A DNA stretch of 64,000 nt from an uncultured Bacteroidales bacterium (lineage in GTDB: Bacteria > Bacteroidota > Bacteroidia > Bacteroidales > Muribaculaceae), in assembly GCA_947176235.1 (NCBI GenBank), contig CAMWPM010000005.1, forward strand, positions 20,312-84,311, read 5' to 3'. Shown piece after piece: positions 20,099 through 29,524 of this stretch (its first letter is position 1; the number at the start of each line of letters is the position of its first letter). The notes under the pieces are model-generated. The model saw only the letters and a list, made by a program, of their open reading frames with translations. It was not told the DNA's origin and did not search any database. The translations under genes were made by a program, and so were the position numbers.

Positions 20099-22155
20099 TC
20101 TCAATACAGAATCTTTCCGTAGAGTTCAGCGCCAAGTCGCTGTTTGACAATATCAACTATGTAATCAACCGCAAGGACCGCATAGCTCTTGTGGGTAAAA
20201 ACGGCGCGGGGAAGTCGACGATGCTCAAGATCATCGCCGGGCTTCAGCAACCGACCCACGGGTCGGTTGCCGTTCCCCCCGACGTCACCATAGCTTATCT
20301 GCCCCAACAGATGGTGCTCGATGACACGCGCTCTGTCCGTCAGGAGGTTGCGCTTGCGTTCAGCCAGTTTGACGAGATGAAATCGGAGATAGACAGGCTT
20401 AATGCAGAGCTTCTGGAACGCACTGACTATGAAAGCGGTTCCTATCAGGCTTTAATTGAGCAACTGAGTAATCTGACAGAGCATCTCGCCATGCTGGAGA
20501 CGGATAACCGTGATGCCGAGATGGAGAAAACGCTTCTCGGACTCGGATTCAAGCGTAGTGACTTTGACCGTCCCACCGCTGAGTTCAGTGGCGGATGGCG
20601 AATGCGTATTGAGCTTGCGAAACTTCTGTTACGTCGTCCTGACGTTCTGCTGCTCGACGAACCGACCAACCACCTTGACATCGAGTCGATCCAATGGCTT
20701 GAAAATTTCCTTGCCACAAAAGCCAACGTAGTCGTGCTCGTCAGTCATGACCGCGCATTTATCGATAATGTCACCACCCGAACGATCGAAATCTCCCTCG
20801 GCAAGATCTACGACTACAACGTCAACTATTCCCGCTACGTGGAATTGCGCAAGGAGAGGCTCGAACAGCAGATGCGAGCCTATCAGAACCAGCAGAAGCA
20901 GATTCAGGATACGGAGGATTTTATCGAGCGTTTCCGCTATAAAGCCACTAAGTCGGTGCAGGTGCAGAGCCGCATAAAGCAGCTTGCAAAAATCGAGCGC
21001 ATCGAGGTGGATGAGGTGGATCGCTCGCACCTATCGCTGAAATTCCCCCCCGCGCCCCGCTCCGGCGACTATCCCGTGATAGCTGACGGAGTGGCAAAGG
21101 CTTACGGTGATCATCAGGTGTTCAAGGATGTGACTTTCACATTGAAACGTGGCGAGAAGGTGGCATTTGTCGGGAAAAACGGTGAGGGAAAATCCACTCT
21201 CGTCAAGTGTATCATGAACGAGATACCGTTTGATGGTATGCTGAAAATCGGGCATAACGTCAAAATTGGATATTTCGCACAAAATCAGGCTGATCTGCTT
21301 GACGGGGAACTTACGGTGTTTGACACTATCGACCATGTGGCGGTAGGGGATATCCGCACCAAGATCCGCGATATTCTCGGCGCATTCATGTTTGGCGGAG
21401 AAGCGTCGGACAAGAAAGTGAAAGTGCTGTCGGGGGGAGAACGCTCACGCCTTGCCATGATCCGTCTGCTGCTCGAGCCCGTCAATCTGCTCATACTTGA
21501 CGAGCCAACCAATCACCTCGACATGACCACCAAAGATATTCTTAAACAGGCGATTAAAGACTTCACCGGCACTGTTATCGTAGTTAGCCATGACCGCGAA
21601 TTCCTTGACGGACTGGTAGATAAGGTTTATGAGTTTGGTGGGGGGGAAGTGAAGGAATGTCTGGGAGGAATCTACGAATTTCTGGAGAAAAAGCGCATTT
21701 CTTCGCTTAATGAACTGGAACGCAACAAAATAACATCTGTTAAAGAATCGTTAAAGTCAAATTCTGCTGTTTCGAAGGGGCAGAATGGGACCGTTTCGGA
21801 AAAGTGTGCGCCGGCTCCGGAAAGGGGTGGAAAATCGTCAGGAAAAGGTGAAATGGCGGCAGATAGCGGGATGAAAACTGCTGGTAATCAGGGAAGTGAA
21901 AAACCGCGGCTAAGCTATGCGGAGCAGCGCGAGAGGGAGAAGATGGCGCGGAGGGCGCGGAAGCGGGTGGAAGAGGCTGAGGCGGGAATTGCCCGTATCG
22001 AGCAGGAAATCAAGGCAATAGAAGACAAAATTGCCGCGGGTGACGTAGCCGGTGATAATGACATCTATGCTCAGCATCAGGCACTTACGAAGCAACTTGA
22101 GAATGCGATGAGTGTATGGGAGCTTGCAGTGATGGATGCGGAATCGTTTGATTGA
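20095..22155 (+). CDS. ABC-F family ATP-binding cassette protein
   Basis: Two ABC cassettes (GKNGAGKSTMLKIIAG; GKNGEGKSTLVKCIMN) with LSGGERSRLAMIRLLLEPVNLLILDEPTNHLDM and linker region; coiled-coil C-terminus. Confidence 0.95.
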   Translation: MISIQNLSVEFSAKSLFDNINYVINRKDRIALVGKNGAGKSTMLKIIAGLQQPTHGSVAVPPDVTIAYLPQQMVLDDTRSVRQEVALAFSQFDEMKSEIDRLNAELLERTDYESGSYQALIEQLSNLTEHLAMLETDNRDAEMEKTLLGLGFKRSDFDRPTAEFSGGWRMRIELAKLLLRRPDVLLLDEPTNHLDIESIQWLENFLATKANVVVLVSHDRAFIDNVTTRTIEISLGKIYDYNVNYSRYVELRKERLEQQMRAYQNQQKQIQDTEDFIERFRYKATKSVQVQSRIKQLAKIERIEVDEVDRSHLSLKFPPAPRSGDYPVIADGVAKAYGDHQVFKDVTFTLKRGEKVAFVGKNGEGKSTLVKCIMNEIPFDGMLKIGHNVKIGYFAQNQADLLDGELTVFDTIDHVAVGDIRTKIRDILGAFMFGGEASDKKVKVLSGGERSRLAMIRLLLEPVNLLILDEPTNHLDMTTKDILKQAIKDFTGTVIVVSHDREFLDGLVDKVYEFGGGEVKECLGGIYEFLEKKRISSLNELERNKITSVKESLKSNSAVSKGQNGTVSEKCAPAPERGGKSSGKGEMAADSGMKTAGNQGSEKPRLSYAEQREREKMARRARKRVEEAEAGIARIEQEIKAIEDKIAAGDVAGDNDIYAQHQALTKQLENAMSVWELAVMDAESFD

Positions 22156-22252
22156 CAGTCGATTGGAAATTGTTAAATTCCGACGTAAAATATGTTAACG
22201 AGAAATCGGTGATTTATCGATACTATAATTTTTAAACCAAAACAAGAATATT

Positions 22253-22978
22253 ATGTGTAGCAAATCTATTTCATGTAACGCGGGGGAGAGACGTTTCCCT
22301 GCATTTGGCTGCTGGTGGTTGAAGAATGTGACATCGGTGATGTTGATGTTCTTGATCTCAGCCGAGGTCGCTTTAGGTCAACCGGGGAAAGGTGTCAAGA
22401 CCGGTGCTGATACTATCGCACAGACGGAGATCGATCATTCGGAACACGGTTACAATCTTTACGGGCAATTGTTCGGGACAGCGATCGGTGCGGGAGTCGG
22501 TTTTGACTCACGGTTCAGGAGCGGGGGTGTCTTAGGATATTCCGTGGGGCTTGCCTACACGAGTATTTCGTGGAGCGACGACCTGAGCTATGGCAGATCG
22601 TACAGGGATGTTGACAGTAAAGGTGTCTGTGTTCCTTTTGAGGTGAATGCAATCCTCGGTAAACGAGCCAGCAAACTTGAATTCGGACTCGGGATAACGG
22701 CGTACCTGATAAATCGAGATGAGACTACGGTGAATACGGTCGAATTGCCTTCTGACCGTCATATACTTTTCGGTTATCTGCAAACTTCCACCCATAGGAG
22801 TGTCTTCCGTCCCAACATAGTGGGCACAATAAGCGTGGGATACCGTCTGCAAAGGAAAAGCGGATTCTTCATGAAGCTGGGTCTGGCGCTTCATGTGGGA
22901 GATCTGAGGTGCTCGCCTATAGATGGTGTCGTGCTTCTACCGAATCTCTGTCTGGGGTATACGATCCCGCATTTTTAG
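22253..22978 (+). CDS. Hypothetical outer-membrane beta-barrel-like protein
   Basis: 241 aa; alternating hydrophobic/Gly-aromatic pattern, terminal Phe; no family recognised. Confidence 0.5.
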   Translation: MCSKSISCNAGERRFPAFGCWWLKNVTSVMLMFLISAEVALGQPGKGVKTGADTIAQTEIDHSEHGYNLYGQLFGTAIGAGVGFDSRFRSGGVLGYSVGLAYTSISWSDDLSYGRSYRDVDSKGVCVPFEVNAILGKRASKLEFGLGITAYLINRDETTVNTVELPSDRHILFGYLQTSTHRSVFRPNIVGTISVGYRLQRKSGFFMKLGLALHVGDLRCSPIDGVVLLPNLCLGYTIPHF

Positions 22979-23107
22979 AGCAGGATTGTCATAAAATGAC
23001 TTTCCGCGGATAATTTTCGCACAAGATTGTGATGATATGAAATTCCCATGGATAAAATAGTATTATAATAGGGTAAAATATATGTGTGGGGGAGTGGGGG
23101 ATTTGTG

Positions 23108-23115
23108 TAATTTTG
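23108..23115 (+). promoter_or_regulatory. Candidate -7 box upstream of the GH5 gene
   Basis: TAATTTTG matches TAnnTTTG; no clear -33 TTTG seen. Confidence 0.4.
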
Positions 23116-23188
23116 CAGGTGTAAACCAACCAAAAACGGACTGAAATCCGGATATAATGCACTTAAAATCTTACCTTTCAATACCATA

Positions 23189-24499
23189 ATGAAAATAAAC
23201 GGCTATCATGCGGCATTAAGTGTAGTAGTTACACTTTTATTACTTTCGGCTTGCGGTCAATCCAAAACGAAAACGGAGGCTGAAACTCCGGCTGACTTCG
23301 TAACGGTGAAGGACGGACAATTCTACATAGGCGACTCCGTGTACAAGTATGTAGGCACGAATTTCTGGTACGGAGCGATCCTTGCAAGTGAGGGGCGCGG
23401 GGGAGATAGAGCGCGTCTGGCTAAGGAACTCGATCTGCTTCAGTCGATTGGCATCGATAATCTGCGTGTTTTGGTAGGCGGAGACGGCGATGAAGGCATT
23501 CCGAGCCACATCGAGCCGGTGCTGCAGACGGCGCCCGGTGTCTATAACGATACAATCCTGGACGGTCTTGACTATCTCATGGCTGAGCTTGAACGCCGCG
23601 ACATGAAAGCAGTGCTCTTCCTCAACAATGCATGGGAGTGGAGCGGAGGCTACGGCAGCTACCTGCAGTGGGCGGGAGAGGGCAAGGCTCCTGTTCCGTC
23701 GGTGGACAGCTGGCCCGCATATATGAACTACGTGTCGCGCTTCGTGACGAATGACAGCGCGAAGGCGATGGCGCTGAATCATGTGAAAAACATCGTGAGC
23801 CGCACCAACCGCTACACCGGCAAGCCTTACAGCGAGTCACCCGCAATCATGTCGTGGCAGGTGGCTAACGAGCCGCGCGTGTTCAGCGAGGATCCGGAGG
23901 CAAAACGTGCGTTCAGCGAGTGGATCCACGAGACAGCCCGCACCATCAAAGCCATTGATCCGAATCACCTTGTGTCGACCGGAAGCGAGGGTCGCCACGG
24001 ATGCGAGCAGGACATGGATCTCTGGAACGAAATACATTCTTTCCCTGAAATCGACTACGGAATCGTGCATCTCTGGCCTTACAACTGGAGCTGGGTGCAT
24101 AAGGAGACGCTGACTGACTCAGTGGGGCAGGCGTGCGAATTCACATCCCAGTACATCCGCCCGCACTATGAGCTGATGGCAAAGATCGGGAAGCCCCTTG
24201 TGCTTGAGGAATTCGGCTATCCCCGCGACGGTTTTGTGTTCACACCGGGCAGTCCCACGACAGGCCGCGACGAGTTCTACCGTTATGTGTTCAACATGAT
24301 AGCCGAAAGCGGCATGATAGCCGGCTGCAACTTCTGGGGCTGGGGAGGATATGCCGAGCCGCAGCATGAGATGTGGGAGCGTTGGGACCCGTACGTGTGT
24401 GATCCCGCACAGGAAGAACAGGGACTTAATTCTGTGTTCGCAGCCGATTCCACCACTCTCGCAATAATCAGTGAGATGACTCAGAAGATTACCCGCTGA
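23189..24499 (+). CDS. Glycoside hydrolase family 5 (GH5_7-like) beta-mannanase, lipoprotein
   Basis: LLLLSACGQ lipobox; YVGTNFWYGAILAS, MSWQVANEPRVF, VSTGSEGRHGCEQDMD, LVLEEFGYPRDG. Confidence 0.88.
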   Translation: MKINGYHAALSVVVTLLLLSACGQSKTKTEAETPADFVTVKDGQFYIGDSVYKYVGTNFWYGAILASEGRGGDRARLAKELDLLQSIGIDNLRVLVGGDGDEGIPSHIEPVLQTAPGVYNDTILDGLDYLMAELERRDMKAVLFLNNAWEWSGGYGSYLQWAGEGKAPVPSVDSWPAYMNYVSRFVTNDSAKAMALNHVKNIVSRTNRYTGKPYSESPAIMSWQVANEPRVFSEDPEAKRAFSEWIHETARTIKAIDPNHLVSTGSEGRHGCEQDMDLWNEIHSFPEIDYGIVHLWPYNWSWVHKETLTDSVGQACEFTSQYIRPHYELMAKIGKPLVLEEFGYPRDGFVFTPGSPTTGRDEFYRYVFNMIAESGMIAGCNFWGWGGYAEPQHEMWERWDPYVCDPAQEEQGLNSVFAADSTTLAIISEMTQKITR

Positions 24500-24531
24500 T
24501 AGAATATATCGTTTTAAATCGTTAAATATCA

Positions 24532-25803
24532 ATGAATAAACTTGGAATCGCACTCAGTGCAGCTCTTACGGTGACTGCAATGATGCCTATGACGGCGCGC
24601 GACATGAAGGTGACGGTACCTGTGGAACATGACTGGTGGTGGAATGCCCCGGAGAAGCCCTCTATGACGGTTCTTGTCACGGATACTCTGGGGACTGCTG
24701 GCAACAGCAACCTGAGGTTCACGCTTGCAACCGACCGTGAGCCATCCCGTTATCTCGCGGACTTCACACAGACGGTGAATGTGGCAGCCGGCGACACGGC
24801 ATATATCACAATCATGCCTCCGATAGCCGATCCCGGATTCTATACGGTCACGCTTTGGGACGACGGCGTGGAAGCAGCAAAGGTGAATATCGGCTACGAG
24901 CCCGAAAATGTGGTGTCATTGCCTGATTATCAGCCGGATTTCAATGAGTTCTGGGCGCAGGCGCTGCAGGAGCTTGAAGCCGTGGCTCCGGAATACAGGA
25001 TGACCGAGCTCAAGGAGAAAAGCGGGAAGAAGCGCAGGATTTATCTGTGTGAATATCTCTCGCTTGAGGGCGATACCGTAAAAGGCTATCTGGCGATGCC
25101 TGTGAAGCCGGGCAAATATCCCGCCCACATATATTATAACGGGTACGGCGCGGGGGCGTGGGAATTTGACGCGGACGGGCGCCCGGATTGGATAGAATTT
25201 CTTCAATTCGGTAGAGGTCAGGGGCTTAACACCCCTTACAACCGCTTCGGAGACTGGTTGCAGTGGAATCTTAATGATCCTGCAACTTATTACTACAAAG
25301 GAGCTTATATGGATTGTGTGAGAACGATAGATTTTATCGAACAGCTTGAAAAGACGGACAAGAACAATATCTTTGCAGAGGGAGGAAGTCAGGGAGGCGC
25401 GTTCACACTTGCCGCCGCCGCTCTCGATCCCAAGCACCGCCTGAAAGCTATCGCCCCCTACGTGCCTTTCCTGAGCGACTTCCCTGACTATTTTAAGGTG
25501 GCACACTGGCCAGGACAGACATACCTCGCTAAAGCAAAGGAGCTTGGCATGAGCGAAGATCAACTTTACCGTAACCTGAGCTATTTTGACATCAAAAATC
25601 TGGCACGCCGCATTAACATACCTGTTCTGATGGGCGTAGGATTGCAGGATCCGACATGTCCCCCGCATATCAACTTCTCATCGTTCAATCTGATTGACAG
25701 CGATAAGGAATTCGTGATCTATCCGGAGTGCGGGCATACAGTAATATATGAAGACTGGAACCCCCGTAGAGAAAATTTCTTTAAAAAATACTTAAAAGAT
25801 TAG
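24532..25803 (+). CDS. Acetylxylan-esterase-like (CE7/AXE1) carbohydrate esterase
   Basis: FAEGGSQGGAFTLAAAALDPKHRLKAIAPYVPFLSDF and PVLMGVGLQDPTCPPHINFSSFN. Confidence 0.85.
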   Translation: MNKLGIALSAALTVTAMMPMTARDMKVTVPVEHDWWWNAPEKPSMTVLVTDTLGTAGNSNLRFTLATDREPSRYLADFTQTVNVAAGDTAYITIMPPIADPGFYTVTLWDDGVEAAKVNIGYEPENVVSLPDYQPDFNEFWAQALQELEAVAPEYRMTELKEKSGKKRRIYLCEYLSLEGDTVKGYLAMPVKPGKYPAHIYYNGYGAGAWEFDADGRPDWIEFLQFGRGQGLNTPYNRFGDWLQWNLNDPATYYYKGAYMDCVRTIDFIEQLEKTDKNNIFAEGGSQGGAFTLAAAALDPKHRLKAIAPYVPFLSDFPDYFKVAHWPGQTYLAKAKELGMSEDQLYRNLSYFDIKNLARRINIPVLMGVGLQDPTCPPHINFSSFNLIDSDKEFVIYPECGHTVIYEDWNPRRENFFKKYLKD

Positions 25804-25844
25804 TTAAAGATAAAAAAGTATTATAATAAATAGAAATATCTCAC

Positions 25845-26287
25845 TACTTTTGCAAATGAGATTTTTAATTATGAGTATTTGAAGGACGAAATATCCTTTT
25901 TACCAATTGCAACTAATTGAAAAACAACGCGATTGAAAGAGTGGTGTTAATCCTGAGACCTAATGATTGAAAAACTTATTGTAGACCTACCGATCACTTA
26001 CGTGATAAAAATAGCGAGTCACTACTTGAATCTTGACCTTAAAACGAATAAATTTTAACATAAAAACATTCCAATCATTGTCAAAAAAGAACATCAAACA
26101 AAGCTAACCTGAAACTGAAGTCCCCGTAAGGGACCAATCTTGAAAAATCCCCACGTAACTCTCTCTCTCAACGTAGCCGGTAAAGCGACCGGATGCGCGT
26201 AACCCGCCAAGGCTATTGATCCGCCGAGGCAAACAACCTTAAAGCTAAAATAAACAAAACCAATCTATTAAACCTTAACAATTGCTA
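25845..26287 (+). promoter_or_regulatory. Long 5' leader of susC with candidate promoter and hairpins
   Basis: TACTTTTG at 25845-25852 (TAnnTTTG; no clear -33); hairpins GTCCC/GGGAC (26120-26134) and CCGGT/ACCGG (26177-26192). Confidence 0.4.
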
Positions 26288-29200
26288 ATGATGACAAGTA
26301 AATGCTTGAACCTCAAGACATTCTTTTTAGCTATCTTTGCAACGATAGCTTTAGGACTGTCGGCACAGACACAAGTAAAAGGTGTCGTCCTGGATCCGGA
26401 AGGTGAGCCCGTAATCGGAGCTACCGTACGTGAGAAAGGAACTCAGGCAGCAGCGGCCACTGACTTTGACGGCAATTTCACGCTCAAGGTCAAGAACCTC
26501 AATGCCACTCTCGTAGTGTCCTTCGTGGGCCTCGAGACAGCTGAAGTACCCCTGAACGGGCGCAGTGACGTTACCATCAACATGAAGGAGTCGAGCCTCA
26601 ACCTCGACGAAGTAGTGGTGGTTGGTTACGGCGTGATGAAGAAGAGCGACCTTGCAGGCGCATCTTCGTCACTTAATGAAGAAGCGATGAAGGGTACGAT
26701 CATCACGAATATGGATCAGGCTCTTCAGGGCCGTGCCACCGGTGTGCAGGCTCTCACCACTTCGGGTGCTCCCGGTTCCTCCTCATCAATCCGCGTGCGC
26801 GGTCAGGCTACCATCAACGCCAACGCCGAACCTCTCTACGTAATCGACGGTGTGATCGTGCAGGGTGGCGGTAACTCCGGTGCCGACTTCGGTCTGGGTG
26901 ATGCCCTCGGTAACGGCCGCACCTCGACGGTGTCGCCGCTTTCGACTATCAACCCCTCCGACATCGTGTCGATGGAAGTGCTGAAGGACGCATCCGCCAC
27001 CGCCATCTACGGTGCGCAGGGTGCCAACGGCGTAGTGCTCATCACCACAAAGCGTGGTAAGGCAGGCGAAGCCAAGTTCACCTACGACGGTATGGTGGCA
27101 GTACAGCACCAGCAGAAGCGCCTCGACATGATGAACCTCCGTGAGTTTGCATACTATTACAATGATCTGGTTGCCACCGGTCAGCAACAGAACAACAACT
27201 ACTACGCAGATCCTTCGCTTCTCGGCAAGGGCACGAACTGGCAGGACGCCATCTTCCGCACAGCACTCCAGACCCAGCATCAGGTGTCGGCTCAGGGCGG
27301 TACGGACAAAGTGCAGTACTACGTATCGGGCAGCTACATGAACCAGGAAGGTACACTTATCGGATCGGACTTCGAGCGATTCAGTGTACGCGCCAACCTT
27401 GACGCCCAACTTAAGAGCTGGCTGAAACTCGGACTCAGCGCCACCTACAGCGACATCAATGAAAACCTGAAGCTCGCCGACGGTGAGGCCGGTATCATCA
27501 ACTACTCGCTGACCACTGTTCCCGATATACCTATCTATGATATCGACGGTAACTATTCGACTGTAGTGCGTGAGGGTTACACCAACCCGAACCCCGTGGC
27601 ACTCGCCATGCTCGATGAGATCAAGCTCGGTCGCCAGAAGCTGACGGGCAACATCTTCTTCGACGTAACCCCCATCAAGAACCTTACATGGCACGCTGAA
27701 TTCGACTACGATGTCAGCGCCGCAAAATCTGACCGCTTCAAACCGACCGTCGACCTCGGCGGCTGGGTGCGCGGTACTAATGACTCTTCTGTCCAGAAGA
27801 ACTCTTCATGGTTCTGGGCTCTCAAGAATTACGTGACCTACACCGGTCAGGTGAGCAAGCTCAACTTCAATGCCATGGTGGGTCAGGAATGCTGGGAGTC
27901 GAACTACAACTACGAAGGCGTCAGCAACACCAACCTCCCCTCCAACGAGGTGCACAACCCGACGCTTGGCTCCGGCACTCCGACCATCAACGTGGGCTGG
28001 GGCTCTTCGGCAATGGCTTCTTTCTTCACCCGTGAAACCCTTAACTGGGATAACCGTTATCTTCTCACCTATACCTATCGCTACGACGGCTCGTCGAACT
28101 TCGGTCCGAAGAACCGCTGGGCAGGCTTCCACTCACTGGCAGGCGCATGGCGCTTCACCAACGAGAAGTTCCTGAAGTCGACGGCAGAATGGTTTGACAA
28201 CGGTAAGCTTCGTCTCGGCTGGGGTCAGACGGGTAACGCCAATATCGGCGGCTACGCCTGGGGTTCGGCTATCTCCCGTATGCCTTCTGCACTCGGTAAC
28301 GGCTACCGTCCCGCCAACATCGCCAACACCGCCATCAAGTGGGAAACTCAAGAGCAGTGGAACGTTGGTCTCGATCTCAACTTCCTGAACAACCGACTGA
28401 ACTTCGTGTTTGACGCCTACGTCAAGACCTCGAAAGACATGCTTATGGCAATGCAGCTTCCCTCCTACATGGGTACACAGGGTAACGGCTCATCTGCACT
28501 GGCAGCACCGAAGGGCAACTATGGTGAAATCCAGAACAAGGGTCTGGAATTCGAACTCACGGGACGTCCGTTCGTAGGAGCGTTCGAGTGGGAGTCGAGC
28601 TTCCAGATCTCCTTCAACCGCAACAAACTGAAAGCTCTGAGCGGTACCGCAAACGCAAGTCTCGTGGGCTACGGCCAGTGGAGCGACGTAGTGTCGGTGA
28701 CCAATATCGGTCAGCCTCTCTACAACTTCTACGGCTACGTAGTGGAAGGCGTATATCAGGATCTCGAAGATATCATGAACTCTCCGAAGAGCGACAAATA
28801 TCCGGCAGACGGCGTGTTCAACGCCTACAACACCGTATGGCCCGGCGACCTTAAGTTCAAGGACGTAAATGGCGACGGCAAGATCGACGAAAACGACCGC
28901 ACGGTGATCGGTAACCCGCTTCCCGACTTCACCTTCGGCTGGAACAATACTTTCCGCTACAAGAACTTCGACCTCAACATCTTCATCAACGGCAGCTACG
29001 GCAACGACGTGATGAACTACCTCGACATGAAGATCACCCACATGAACTCGGCATGGGCTAACCAGCTGAGCAAGGTGAACTACCGCGCACAGCTTGAGCC
29101 TATCGACCCGAATAAGACCGGTGACGGCTACTGGTGGTATAGCGACATCAACAACGTGCGCGTTGCCAATCCGGATGCCCGTCTTCCCCGCGCGACGACC

Positions 29201-29500
29201 AATGACCCGAACGACAACGACCGCATGTCGAGCCGCTACATAGAGGACGGCAGCTATATCCGCCTTAAGAACATCTCACTTGGCTATACCTTCCCGAAGA
29301 AGATCACCAACAAGCTTCACATCGAGAATCTCCGTCTCTACTGCAACATGCAGAATGTATGGACCATCACCGGCTACAGCGGTTACGATCCCGAAGTAGG
29401 CGCCAACACACAGGATTCGACCGGTCTGACCTACGGACTTGACTTCGGTCGCTATCCTTCGCCTTTCAGCTGCACGTTCGGCCTCAATCTCTCTTTCTAA
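26288..29500 (+). CDS. SusC/RagA family TonB-dependent transporter
   Basis: CarboxypepD_reg-like N-terminal domain (VKGVVLDPEGEPVIGATVREKGT), TonB-box-like LDEVVVVGYGVMKKSDLAGA, ~1070 aa, terminal Phe. Confidence 0.97.
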   Translation: MMTSKCLNLKTFFLAIFATIALGLSAQTQVKGVVLDPEGEPVIGATVREKGTQAAAATDFDGNFTLKVKNLNATLVVSFVGLETAEVPLNGRSDVTINMKESSLNLDEVVVVGYGVMKKSDLAGASSSLNEEAMKGTIITNMDQALQGRATGVQALTTSGAPGSSSSIRVRGQATINANAEPLYVIDGVIVQGGGNSGADFGLGDALGNGRTSTVSPLSTINPSDIVSMEVLKDASATAIYGAQGANGVVLITTKRGKAGEAKFTYDGMVAVQHQQKRLDMMNLREFAYYYNDLVATGQQQNNNYYADPSLLGKGTNWQDAIFRTALQTQHQVSAQGGTDKVQYYVSGSYMNQEGTLIGSDFERFSVRANLDAQLKSWLKLGLSATYSDINENLKLADGEAGIINYSLTTVPDIPIYDIDGNYSTVVREGYTNPNPVALAMLDEIKLGRQKLTGNIFFDVTPIKNLTWHAEFDYDVSAAKSDRFKPTVDLGGWVRGTNDSSVQKNSSWFWALKNYVTYTGQVSKLNFNAMVGQECWESNYNYEGVSNTNLPSNEVHNPTLGSGTPTINVGWGSSAMASFFTRETLNWDNRYLLTYTYRYDGSSNFGPKNRWAGFHSLAGAWRFTNEKFLKSTAEWFDNGKLRLGWGQTGNANIGGYAWGSAISRMPSALGNGYRPANIANTAIKWETQEQWNVGLDLNFLNNRLNFVFDAYVKTSKDMLMAMQLPSYMGTQGNGSSALAAPKGNYGEIQNKGLEFELTGRPFVGAFEWESSFQISFNRNKLKALSGTANASLVGYGQWSDVVSVTNIGQPLYNFYGYVVEGVYQDLEDIMNSPKSDKYPADGVFNAYNTVWPGDLKFKDVNGDGKIDENDRTVIGNPLPDFTFGWNNTFRYKNFDLNIFINGSYGNDVMNYLDMKITHMNSAWANQLSKVNYRAQLEPIDPNKTGDGYWWYSDINNVRVANPDARLPRATTNDPNDNDRMSSRYIEDGSYIRLKNISLGYTFPKKITNKLHIENLRLYCNMQNVWTITGYSGYDPEVGANTQDSTGLTYGLDFGRYPSPFSCTFGLNLSF

Positions 29501-29524
29501 ACTCAATCAACAGGAAACAAAGTC

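Noticed and set aside
26786-27694. 302-aa minus ORF antisense to susC
   Set aside because: Shadow of a conserved SusC gene; translation lacks domain-like character. PUL antisense RNA remains possible but this ORF is not evidence for it.
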